Shown: positions 1 through 6,467 of the stretch, piece by piece | How positions within the stretch are numbered: position 1 is the stretch's first letter | Layout: every line of letters begins with the position of its first letter | Assembly: GCA_034431435.1 (NCBI GenBank) | Contig: DAOUDG010000037.1 | Location: 1 to 64,000, forward strand | Direction: 5' to 3' | Length of the DNA: 64,000 nt | DNA from: JAHCIE01 sp034431435 | GTDB taxonomy: Bacteria; Chloroflexota; Anaerolineae; Epilineales; JAHCIE01 | Made by a program: the position numbers and the translations under genes | The notes under the pieces: model-generated | What the model saw: the letters and a program-made list of their open reading frames with translations, nothing else | The model's database searches: none | Told to the model about the DNA's origin: nothing

Positions 1-104
1 CGGTCAAGGCCTGTGAGTTTCATCAGTTCTGTGAGTTGCTCATAGACATCATGGCGCAAGGAGATTGAGAACTTCACGTACTGGGGCTTCTCGTCGTCGG
101 GCAT
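1..104 (-). CDS. Ribbon-helix-helix domain protein, N-terminal fragment (runs off the window)
   Basis: The first 34 codons of a minus-strand gene begin at an ATG (102-104) with an AGGA-type ribosome binding site about 10 nt upstream. The translation starts MPDDEKPQYVKFSISLRHDV and continues YEQLTELMKLTGLD. This is the strand-then-helix pattern of ribbon-helix-helix (CopG/Arc-like) DNA-binding domains, in which the KFSISL strand would contact DNA. Such small proteins are typically antitoxins, plasmid copy-number regulators or transcription factors. The partner gene and C-terminus lie outside the window, so the role is unknown. The surrounding DNA is visibly less GC-rich than the rest of the window. 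Confidence 0.5.
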   Translation of the reverse strand, partial: MPDDEKPQYVKFSISLRHDVYEQLTELMKLTGLD

Positions 105-461
105 GGGGCGTGTTTCCTCGTGGTGTAAAGTACGCCCATTATACCGCCAGACTCCCCTCTCCTACTCAGTCATCAGAAATCGTAAGGTAAATGCAAGGTT
201 TGGTACGACCCAGTAATGAGAAATGCGGATATAATACAGCGTATGACCATAAGCAAAGAGGAGGAAGGGGTACGACTTGAACTGACAAAGCCGCTCCGAT
301 GCCTGACCAGCCGATCGGAGGACGAGCTGCACCTGTCTTGGGTTGAGAAACCCAAGCGACCATGATCGAGGCCGTTTAACCTCGGCATGCGATGAGCGGG
401 TAAAAGCCCACAGTCAAGAACCTACCACCACAACTCAACCTACCACTGCATGACACCTGCA
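105..461. other. Intergenic stretch without a recognised gene, with hairpins
   Basis: No convincing gene is seen in this roughly 360-base stretch; the short open frames here lack ribosome binding sites and similarity. It contains a consensus -10 hexamer TATAAT at 230-235 on the plus strand but no good -35 at 16-18 nt. It also has a perfect 8-bp hairpin (337-344 with 349-356, tetraloop GAGA) and two weaker stems (CGAGG/CCTCG near 370-396 and GGG/CCC near 399-411). The succession of stems could be a structured RNA leading into the ORF at 505, but it matches no class I recognise. Confidence 0.35.
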
Positions 462-491
462 AGAGAGGGGCCGATACGTCGGCCTCTTTCT
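462..491 (+). promoter_or_regulatory. Long hairpin immediately 5' of a ribosome binding site
   Basis: Bases 462-474 pair with 479-491 around a TACG loop, a 13-bp stem with two G-T wobbles. It ends only a few bases before the strong AGGAGGA ribosome binding site (496-502) of the ORF at 505. It could be a terminator of upstream transcription, or a leader hairpin affecting expression of the small ORF. Confidence 0.45.
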
Positions 492-504
492 CTTAGGAGG
501 AGCA

Positions 505-711
505 ATGGGTGAGAAGCGGTTAGCAACAAGTCGGGATCTTTTGGAGCACGCCGAATATCTCAAAGCAACCGGCATCATGGGGATTTACATCTACTGTACG
601 GGGCCAGGTATCATCCGTTGGTCACGGGTTCGGCCTGATGGCGTCGCGCTGTATTGTGCGATTGGCGACAAAGGACGTGTCTGGCTCTTTGTCCATGCTG
701 AGGGCAACTAA
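505..711 (+). CDS. Hypothetical small protein (68 aa)
   Basis: The gene starts at an ATG preceded by an excellent ribosome binding site (AGGAGGAGCA), which supports that it is translated. The product is 68 residues, soluble, with mixed charge. An N-terminal amphipathic helix (residues about 9-22) is followed by a stretch rich in beta-branched and aromatic residues (IYIYC, IIRWSRV, VALYC, VWLFV) that looks like a small beta-sheet. I do not recognise a family. It lies in the same less GC-rich segment as the partial ribbon-helix-helix gene, just before the truncated comEC, so it may belong to an acquired element. Confidence 0.5.
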   Translation: MGEKRLATSRDLLEHAEYLKATGIMGIYIYCTGPGIIRWSRVRPDGVALYCAIGDKGRVWLFVHAEGN

Positions 712-792
712 TGCGCTGACGCGCGACTATTTCCTCTCTCTGCTTTCACATCAACAGCCAGTGTTGCAGCAAAGATGAGGATGCGATTGTGA

Positions 793-1917
793 TTAGGCTT
801 CCAACTCAGCTTCGCCGGTACGCTGGGCCTGGTGGTTGTCGCGCCGCTGTTGGCGCTGCCGCTGAGCCGCTGGCTGACATGGCGCGGCCTAGTCGAGGCC
901 GTGTGCGTCACCCTCGGTGCGACGCTGATGACGGCTCCGCTGGTGTCGTACTACTTTGGCCAGGTGTCGGTGGTTGGCCTGGCCGCCAATCTGCTGGTGA
1001 TGCCGGCGCAGCCGCCCCTGATGTACCTGGGTGGGGCAGCGCTCGTGCTCGCCCCGCTGTGGCCCTGGCTGGCCCAGCAGGTGGCGGCCCTTGCCTGGCT
1101 ACCGCTGGCCTGGACGGTGCAGGTTGCGCGCTGGTTCGGTGAAGCGCCGTGGGCGGCCGCGGCCGCCCAACTAGGCTTCGTGCCCCTGGTTCTGGCCTAC
1201 GCGGCGCTCGCCGCGACGGGCTACTGGCTCGCGGTGCGCTGGCGGAGCGCGCCTGGCCCCGACGGAACCCCGGCGCTGGCCCCTGGCGCGGGCCGCGTCC
1301 TCGTCGCGCCGCACTGGGTCATGCTCGTTGTGGTCGCCGTGGCGCTGGGTTGGCTGGCCGCCACGCTCAGCGCCGGTCGGCCCGACGGTCTGCTAAGGGT
1401 AGCGGTGATGGGAAGGGGCGAGACTGTGGTAGCGCGCACCCCGTCGGGGGAGCGCCTCGTGATGGGGGGCGGCGCGTCGGCCACCGACCTGATTGCCACC
1501 CTCGACGGGCTGGCCCTGCCGTGGGAGCGTTCAGTCGTTGCCGTAATGGCGACGCAAGCCGACCGTGACGCTGTCGCGGCGCTGGTGGCGGTGCTGGGGC
1601 GCTACCACGTGCGTTATGCCGCATCGCCTCCGCTCCCCGACGGGGCAGGTGGTGTGGCGTGGCAGCGCGAGGTGTTGGAACAGGGAATCGCCCCGCTCAG
1701 CCTGGGCGAGCCTGTGGCTCTGCCCGACGGCGTGACTCTTGACATGGTGATGGTGGGCGAGGCGGCCGACGTGACGGCCTATCGCCTGCGCTTCGGCGAG
1801 GTGACGGTGGTCGTCGGGGCAAACGCTCCGGCGCGCGTCAGCATGACCGACGCCGCCAGCGTCCCCGTGGTCGGTACGCTGGTCAGCGATGGGCATCACG
1901 TGTGGCGGGAGCGTTGA
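793..1917 (+). pseudogene. comEC: comEC/rec2-type DNA-uptake channel gene, 5'-truncated
   Basis: ComEC forms the membrane channel for single-stranded DNA in natural transformation. The open frame resumes directly after an in-frame TGA (790-792) and begins with GFQLSFAGTLGLV, the hallmark of the middle of the ComEC competence domain. The N-terminal domain and first half of the membrane domain are therefore missing. About five hydrophobic segments follow, then (from about codon 195) a domain resembling the C-terminal metallo-beta-lactamase domain. That domain keeps LLRVAVMGRGETVVARTPSG and an LVMGGG turn, but HxHxDH is absent: VVAVMATQADRDAV stands in its place. A GTG at 832 could restart translation but has no ribosome binding site. 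No internal stops are present, so truncation looks recent, or the 5' half lies beyond an insertion to the left. Confidence 0.7.
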
Positions 1918-1952
1918 TATGAGGGCCGAGGCAACGCGTCGACCGTTGCGAC

Positions 1953-1981
1953 TTGGCAGAGCGCGCGCGCCTGGGTATACT
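1953..1981 (+). promoter_or_regulatory. Sigma-70-type promoter for the sortase gene
   Basis: TTGGCA (1953-1958), 17-bp spacer, TATACT (1976-1981). It lies about 50 bp upstream of the sortase ATG at 2030, just after the comEC remnant, giving the sortase its own promoter. Confidence 0.6.
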
Positions 1982-2029
1982 GTTGCCCATTCGTCGCCGT
2001 TATCCCACGATTCTGGACTGATACTGCCC

Positions 2030-2707
2030 ATGCATCCCCGTATCCCCGTTCTTGCTCTCCTGGTGATCCTTGCCCTGGCCGCGGCGGGCTGCGGCGGCGA
2101 CGACACGCGCGTCGCCCAAGCCCCACCCGTTCCGACCGCCACCGCGCAGCCCACGGAGCGACCTACCGTTGCCCCGCCGACGGTCACGCCGCGCCCCACC
2201 GCGTCGCCGACCGCCCGGCCGACGGCCACGCCGGCCGCCACGCCGACACCCTACGGCGGCGGCGGCCCTGTCACCCTCGACATCCCGGCCATTGGCGTCA
2301 CGGCTGCCCGCATCGTCGAAGTGGGCCTGGAGCCGAATGGCGCGATGGAGACGCCCAGGGGCTGGTGGGACATTGGCTGGTATAAGCTGGGACCCAGGCC
2401 TGGCCAGCCGGGCAACTCCGTGCTGTCCGGACACTATGACAGTGATGTTGCGCCGGCTGTGTTCTGGAACCTGTATCGCCTCAAGCCGGGCGACCTCATT
2501 ACGGTCGGGCTCCAGGACGGCACGCGCAAGGATTTCATCGTCGAGGCGGCCGAGGTGTACCCCTTCAACAAGGCCCCCCTCGACCGAATCTTTGGCCCCG
2601 ATGCAAAGGCGCGCCTCAACCTGATTACGTGCAACGGCAGCTTCGACCGCAACAACGCCAACTACGATCGGCGGTTGGTGGTCTATGCCGTGGCCGTCGA
2701 GGGTTAG
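2030..2707 (+). CDS. Class E/F-like sortase, lipoprotein form
   Basis: Sortases are cysteine transpeptidases that cut sorting signals and attach proteins to the envelope. The 225-residue product starts at ATG 2030; an in-frame upstream extension to 1889 would lie inside the promoter region and is rejected. Residues 1-21 form a lipoprotein signal ending in the lipobox AAGC (Cys21). Residues about 30-75 are a Pro/Thr-rich linker, and the sortase fold follows. The catalytic triad is visible: His135 in SGHYD, Cys201 in LITCNG, and Arg214 or Arg215 in RRLVVYA. The VFWNLYRLKPGD segment is also typical. No LPxTG-type substrate is encoded nearby, so the substrate is unknown. A convergent-gene terminator follows at 2734. 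Confidence 0.85.
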   Translation: MHPRIPVLALLVILALAAAGCGGDDTRVAQAPPVPTATAQPTERPTVAPPTVTPRPTASPTARPTATPAATPTPYGGGGPVTLDIPAIGVTAARIVEVGLEPNGAMETPRGWWDIGWYKLGPRPGQPGNSVLSGHYDSDVAPAVFWNLYRLKPGDLITVGLQDGTRKDFIVEAAEVYPFNKAPLDRIFGPDAKARLNLITCNGSFDRNNANYDRRLVVYAVAVEG

Positions 2708-2733
2708 CGCGTCGCTGTGCGGGGGAAATGGCG

Positions 2734-2760
2734 CTGCGCCCGGCGATAGGCCGGGCGCAG
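2734..2760. terminator. Bidirectional terminator hairpin
   Basis: A perfect 11-bp GC-rich stem (2734-2744 with 2750-2760, loop GATAG) sits between the convergent sortase and GbsR-like genes. Confidence 0.7.
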
Positions 2761-2780
2761 TTGAGTCAGGAGACGCGGCG

Positions 2781-3356
2781 TCAGGCTCGATCGTCGCCCC
2801 TGGCGTCACGGCCCAGCTCGGCCAGCGCGCTGACGCGCAACTCGGTGAGCGCCTGCACCGCGTCTACAAGCTGGTCGAGGGTGGCGAAGAATTTCTCCAT
2901 CTCGGCTAGGCGACGGCGATAGAACTCGGCCGCCGGGTCGCTATGGGTCGGGTCAGCTGCCTCGACCATGCGCAGGCTTTCCTTGACCGACCCCAGCGCC
3001 TGGTCGAACTCCTTCTTCTCGCGGTACTTGAAGATGCCCTTGGCGATGGCCCAAAAATCGGTCTCGGCCTCATAGTAGTCGCGGCGGCTGCCCGCGTTCC
3101 ACACCTTATAGACCATGCCGATGCGTTCCAGGTCACGAACATGGATGCTGACACTGCCCTTGCTCATGCCAAGAGTCTCGGCAATGTCGTCGAGGCTCAA
3201 GACGCCGGGCGTCAGGTACAGCAGGCCGTAGATGCGGCCCATGGCCTCCTTCAGTCCCCAGAACGCGCTGATGCGCCCCGTACCCTGGATGAGCGTCTGC
3301 TTGGCGGCCTCCAGGTTCCCCCCCGCGCCGGGTCTCACCTCGACCTGCGTTGTCAT
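2781..3356 (-). CDS. GbsR/MarR-family transcriptional regulator
   Basis: A 191-residue winged-helix protein. Residues about 30-86 contain the helix-turn-helix (LSLDDIAETLGMSKGSVSIHVRDLERIGMVYKV in two segments), in the arrangement of GbsR-type MarR regulators. The C-terminal half (about 115-190) is helical and charged, consistent with a dimerisation/effector region. GbsR regulators control glycine-betaine uptake or synthesis in Bacillus, but no such genes are adjacent here, so the effector is unknown. A strong minus-strand promoter lies at 3412-3440. Two direct 12-bp repeats sit between that promoter and the start codon, which suggests autoregulation. Confidence 0.8.
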   Translation of the reverse strand: MTTQVEVRPGAGGNLEAAKQTLIQGTGRISAFWGLKEAMGRIYGLLYLTPGVLSLDDIAETLGMSKGSVSIHVRDLERIGMVYKVWNAGSRRDYYEAETDFWAIAKGIFKYREKKEFDQALGSVKESLRMVEAADPTHSDPAAEFYRRRLAEMEKFFATLDQLVDAVQALTELRVSALAELGRDARGDDRA

Positions 3357-3380
3357 GCGGACCTCGTATCTCGTCCCATC

Positions 3381-3410
3381 CCATTAGAAACGTTTACACC
3401 ATTCTAAACG
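3381..3410. promoter_or_regulatory. Candidate tandem operator of the GbsR-like regulator
   Basis: Two 12-bp direct repeats, CCATTAGAAACG (3381-3392) and CCATTCTAAACG (3399-3410), differ at two positions and start 18 bp apart. They lie between the regulator's -10 box and its start codon, a position where a bound repressor would block transcription. Confidence 0.45.
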
Positions 3411-3411
3411 A

Positions 3412-3440
3412 ATTATACTGCCTGAACTGCGCCGACGCAA
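3412..3440 (-). promoter_or_regulatory. Sigma-70-type promoter of the GbsR-like gene
   Basis: Read on the minus strand: TTGCGT (3440-3435), 17-bp spacer, TATAAT (3417-3412). The predicted transcription start is near 3405, inside the repeats. Confidence 0.55.
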
Positions 3441-3447
3441 CCGAGTA

Positions 3448-3476
3448 TTGCCCGCTGCCCAGCCCAGGTCTATACT
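3448..3476 (+). promoter_or_regulatory. Sigma-70-type promoter of the NlpC/P60-epimerase operon
   Basis: TTGCCC (3448-3453), 17-bp spacer, TATACT (3471-3476), about 90 bp upstream of the GTG start at 3569. It is divergent from the regulator's promoter, only 7 bp between the two -35 boxes, so the regulator could affect both. Confidence 0.55.
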
Positions 3477-3568
3477 CCTGCGTAGGGCGCGACGCGCTCA
3501 GAATCTTCGATCAGGCCCCCCACTGTGGAAGCAACGCCAGAATAGGGCGCATTCGTCAGGAGAATCCT

Positions 3569-4612
3569 GTGACCGACCCACTTCAAGCCCGCGTCGATGC
3601 CTGGCGCGATGCTCACGCGAGCGACCCGCGCCGGGACCTGTGCGCTGTCACGGTGGTGAACCGAGGCGACGGCGTGGCGCTGGTGGGCGACGCGCTGGAC
3701 GACGTGACGGCCGACGGCCTGCTGGCGACGGTGCGCCGTCGCGCCGGGCTGACGGCGCGCGATGAGATGCGTCGCCTGCTGCCCGGCGCGCCGCGCATGG
3801 CCATAACCCGCGCCGTCGCCAACGTCCGCAAGGAGCCGACCGAGCGCAGCGAGCTGCTCACCCAGGCCTTGCTCGGCGAGACGGTGGCTGTGCTGAAGAC
3901 CGACGGCGACTGGGCCTTCGTGCGCCTCGATGCCGATGGCTACCTGGGCTGGACGGCCTGCCACGCCCTGAGCGCACACCTGCCACCGCCGGCGACCCAC
4001 GTCGTCGCCGCACCCCTGGCCGACCTGTACGCGGCGGTCGACGGCGAGCGCAGGACGGGCAAGGCTCCGTTTGGCGTGGCTGTCGCGGTGGCCGAGACGC
4101 GGGGTGAACGCGCTGCTCTGGCCCTGCCGGGCTATGTCGCCTGGGTGATGCATGCCGACCTGCTCCCGCTGGCCGAGCGGCCTGCACCGGATGGGGCGGG
4201 TGTTCGCCGGGCGCTGCGCCTGGTCAGCCGCTTCGTCGGCGTGCCCTACCTGTGGGGCGGGCGGACGCCCTTCGGCTTTGACTGCTCCGGGCTGGCCCAG
4301 ACGACGCTGCGCCTGGTCGGGTTGCCCGCGCCCCGCGACGCCGACATGCAGTACGCGGCCTGCGACCCCGTCGACGGCGAACCGCAGCCGGGAGATCTGC
4401 TGTTCTTTGGGCGGCCTGGCTACAGCGCGTCGGGTATCGTGCGGACGGCGGGCGTCAGTCATGTGGCCGTGTCTCTCGGCGGTCAGGACTATCTGCACGC
4501 GACGCAGACTGTGTGGGGGACGGCCTACGGCAGCCTCGACCCCGCCTCGCCCATCGCCTACCGTGCCGCCAACAGCCAATTCCTCGGCGCGAGGAGGATG
4601 CCATGCGCCTGA
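3569..4612 (+). CDS. SH3-domain/NlpC-P60 peptidoglycan endopeptidase (YkfC-like)
   Basis: A 347-residue cysteine peptidase predicted to cut the gamma-D-Glu-diamino-acid bond of muropeptides. The GTG at 3569 follows an AGGAG ribosome binding site; longer in-frame readings lack one. Residues about 75-150 and 150-210 look like two bacterial SH3 domains (ANVRKEPT, GYLGWT; GYVAWV). The NlpC/P60 domain follows from about 215 with Cys239 (FDCSGL), His298 (VSHVAV) and His310 (YLHATQ). No signal peptide is evident, which fits a cytoplasmic recycling enzyme like Bacillus YkfC. The next gene, a dipeptide epimerase, overlaps its end by 10 bp, the same pairing as ykfC-ykfB. Confidence 0.85.
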   Translation: MTDPLQARVDAWRDAHASDPRRDLCAVTVVNRGDGVALVGDALDDVTADGLLATVRRRAGLTARDEMRRLLPGAPRMAITRAVANVRKEPTERSELLTQALLGETVAVLKTDGDWAFVRLDADGYLGWTACHALSAHLPPPATHVVAAPLADLYAAVDGERRTGKAPFGVAVAVAETRGERAALALPGYVAWVMHADLLPLAERPAPDGAGVRRALRLVSRFVGVPYLWGGRTPFGFDCSGLAQTTLRLVGLPAPRDADMQYAACDPVDGEPQPGDLLFFGRPGYSASGIVRTAGVSHVAVSLGGQDYLHATQTVWGTAYGSLDPASPIAYRAANSQFLGARRMPCA

Positions 4613-5601
4613 CCTGGGAACCGATGACCCTCAAGCTGGCGACTGCCTTCAACATTGCCCACGGCAGCTACACCGAGCGGCACAACGTCCTGGCGCGGTT
4701 GGAGCACGACGGGCTGACGGGTTTGGGCGAAGCGGCGGTCGTGCCCTACCTCGGCGAGAGCCGCGAGGGGGTGACGGCCTATCTGGCGCAGGCGGCCGAT
4801 GCCCTCGGCGACGACCCGTGGCTCATCGAGGACATCCTGGACCGACTGCCCGACGGCTCCCACGCCGCCCAATCGGCCCTCAGCCTGTGCCTGTACGACC
4901 TGCACGGCCAGCGGCTGGCCCAGCCGCTGTGGCGGCTGTGGGGGTTGAACCCGGCGCGCGCGCCGCTGACGTCCGTCACCATCGGCATCGACACCGCCGA
5001 GGTCATGGCGGCCCAGGCCCGCGCCCTGAACGCGCCCATTCTCAAGGTGAAGCTCGGCGGCCCCGACGACCTGCCCCTGGTGCGCGCCATCCGCGCTGTG
5101 ACCGGCGCGACCTTGCGCGTCGACGCCAACGCCGGTTGGAGCCGCGATACAGCCCTGGCCCTGCTGCCGGCGCTGGCCGACCTGGGCGTGGAGTTCGTGG
5201 AGCAGCCGCTGGCGATGGACGATGTGGAGGGCTTACGCTGGCTAAGGGCGCGCTCGCCGCTGCCCCTGTTCGCCGACGAGGCGGTGCGCTCGGCGGGGAG
5301 CGTGGCGGGGCTGGTGGGGGCGGTGGATGGGGTGGTGGTGAAGCTGGCGAAGTTCGGCGGCCTGCGTGAGGCGCGGCGGGCCATCGACCTGGCCCACGCC
5401 CTGGACATGCAGGTGATGCTGAGCTGCATGGTCGAGTCGACGTTGGGTGTCAGCGCGGCGGCGCACCTGGCTCCCCTGTGCGAGCACGCCGACCTGGATG
5501 GGCCGCTGCTCATCGCCGACGACCCATTCCGGGGCATGGCCTACGACGGCGCACGCCTCGTCCTGCCGACGGGGCCGGGGTTGGGGGTGACGGCGCGGTA
5601 G
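4603..5601 (+). CDS. Dipeptide epimerase, enolase superfamily (L-Ala-D/L-Glu epimerase-like)
   Basis: A 332-residue enzyme likely to invert the second residue of L-Ala-D-Glu so that the dipeptide can be used. The ATG at 4603 overlaps the preceding peptidase gene and has GAGGAGG upstream. Enolase-superfamily residues are all visible: Lys148-x-Lys150 (LKVKLGG), Asp174 (DANAGW), Glu200 (EQP), Asp225-Glu226 (ADEAV) and Lys247 (KLAKFGG). The C-terminal Asp297-x-Asp299 (DLDGP) corresponds to the DxD motif that binds the dipeptide amino group in Ala-Glu epimerases. With the upstream NlpC/P60 peptidase it forms a murein-peptide recycling pair. No peptide transporter is adjacent. Confidence 0.85.
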   Translation: MRLTWEPMTLKLATAFNIAHGSYTERHNVLARLEHDGLTGLGEAAVVPYLGESREGVTAYLAQAADALGDDPWLIEDILDRLPDGSHAAQSALSLCLYDLHGQRLAQPLWRLWGLNPARAPLTSVTIGIDTAEVMAAQARALNAPILKVKLGGPDDLPLVRAIRAVTGATLRVDANAGWSRDTALALLPALADLGVEFVEQPLAMDDVEGLRWLRARSPLPLFADEAVRSAGSVAGLVGAVDGVVVKLAKFGGLREARRAIDLAHALDMQVMLSCMVESTLGVSAAAHLAPLCEHADLDGPLLIADDPFRGMAYDGARLVLPTGPGLGVTAR

Positions 5602-5618
5602 CAGGAGGGTGTATCGAC

Positions 5619-6410
5619 TCAATACTTCATCAACTGGCCCGCGAGTCTCGCGGCCAACTGGCGGGGTACGAAGCGCGTCGAGAAGGCCAGCGCGCTATTG
5701 TGGTAGCCGGGCACGATACTCGACTTGCCCTTGAGCAGGGCCTCGACGGCGATGTTGACGACCGTCGGGCTATCCATCATGAAGGCGCGCTGGTAGAGAG
5801 TCGGCTCCTGGCCCGCCACGTCCAAGAACTCGGTCTTGGTGACACCCGGCGAGACGACGGTGACGACGACGCCCTTATCCTTCAGCTCGTGGTGTAAGGC
5901 TTCGCCAAAGTACAGCACGAAACTTTTGGCGGCCGAGTACGTGGCGTAGGTGGGCGACGGCTGGAACGCCCCGATGGACGCTACCTGGAGGATGTAGCCG
6001 CGCCGTCGGGCGGCCATGTCGCGGGCGAAGAGCTTGGTCATGTGGGCCAGGGTCACGATGTCGAGCTGGAGCATGGCCCGCTCGCGCTCCCAGGCGATGT
6101 CCAGGAAGTCGCCATAGATGCCCAGGCCGGCGTTATTGATAAGCACATCGATCGTGCGGCCCGCCGCCGTGACCTTCTCATGCAGCGTGTCGGGGGCGTG
6201 CTCGCGAGCCAGGTCCAGGGGAATCACGTCGGCCTGCACGCCGCGCGTGCGCCGCAGGTCATCGGCCAGGGCGTTGAGGTGCTCCTCACGCCGCGCCGTC
6301 AGGACGAGATTCATGCCCCGTGCCGCCAGGTTGCGGGCAAAATCCGCCCCCAGTCCGCTCGATGCTCCTGTGATCAACGCCCACTGCCCGCGAAGATTGG
6401 GTTTCGCCAT
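5619..6410 (-). CDS. Short-chain dehydrogenase/reductase (DltE/YqjQ-like)
   Basis: A 263-residue Rossmann-fold oxidoreductase. The nucleotide-binding motif TGASSGLG lies at residues 14-21, NNAG in the middle, a catalytic Ser in QVASIG and the Tyr-x3-Lys pair in YSAAK. The position after TGASSGLG and the basic ARREEHL segment suggest NADP(H). The ATG at 6410 is preceded by AGGAGG. It is convergent with the epimerase gene and 57 bp downstream of the MATE gene on the same strand, so the two may be co-transcribed. The substrate cannot be inferred. Confidence 0.8.
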   Translation of the reverse strand: MAKPNLRGQWALITGASSGLGADFARNLAARGMNLVLTARREEHLNALADDLRRTRGVQADVIPLDLAREHAPDTLHEKVTAAGRTIDVLINNAGLGIYGDFLDIAWERERAMLQLDIVTLAHMTKLFARDMAARRRGYILQVASIGAFQPSPTYATYSAAKSFVLYFGEALHHELKDKGVVVTVVSPGVTKTEFLDVAGQEPTLYQRAFMMDSPTVVNIAVEALLKGKSSIVPGYHNSALAFSTRFVPRQLAARLAGQLMKY

Positions 6411-6467
6411 CGAGTACCTCCTGAGGCACGGCCTGCCTTGTACGTCCGTGGTCCTGGCTGCTATGTC

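Noticed and set aside
1..790. Insertion sequence or integron cassette at the left edge
   Set aside because: No transposase, integrase, terminal inverted repeat or target-site duplication can be seen. Only base composition and the broken gene suggest mobility.
832..1917. Intact 361-residue protein from GTG 832
   Set aside because: No ribosome binding site precedes it, and the frame upstream to codon 796 still reads as ComEC (GFQLSF), so it is the remnant of a longer gene.
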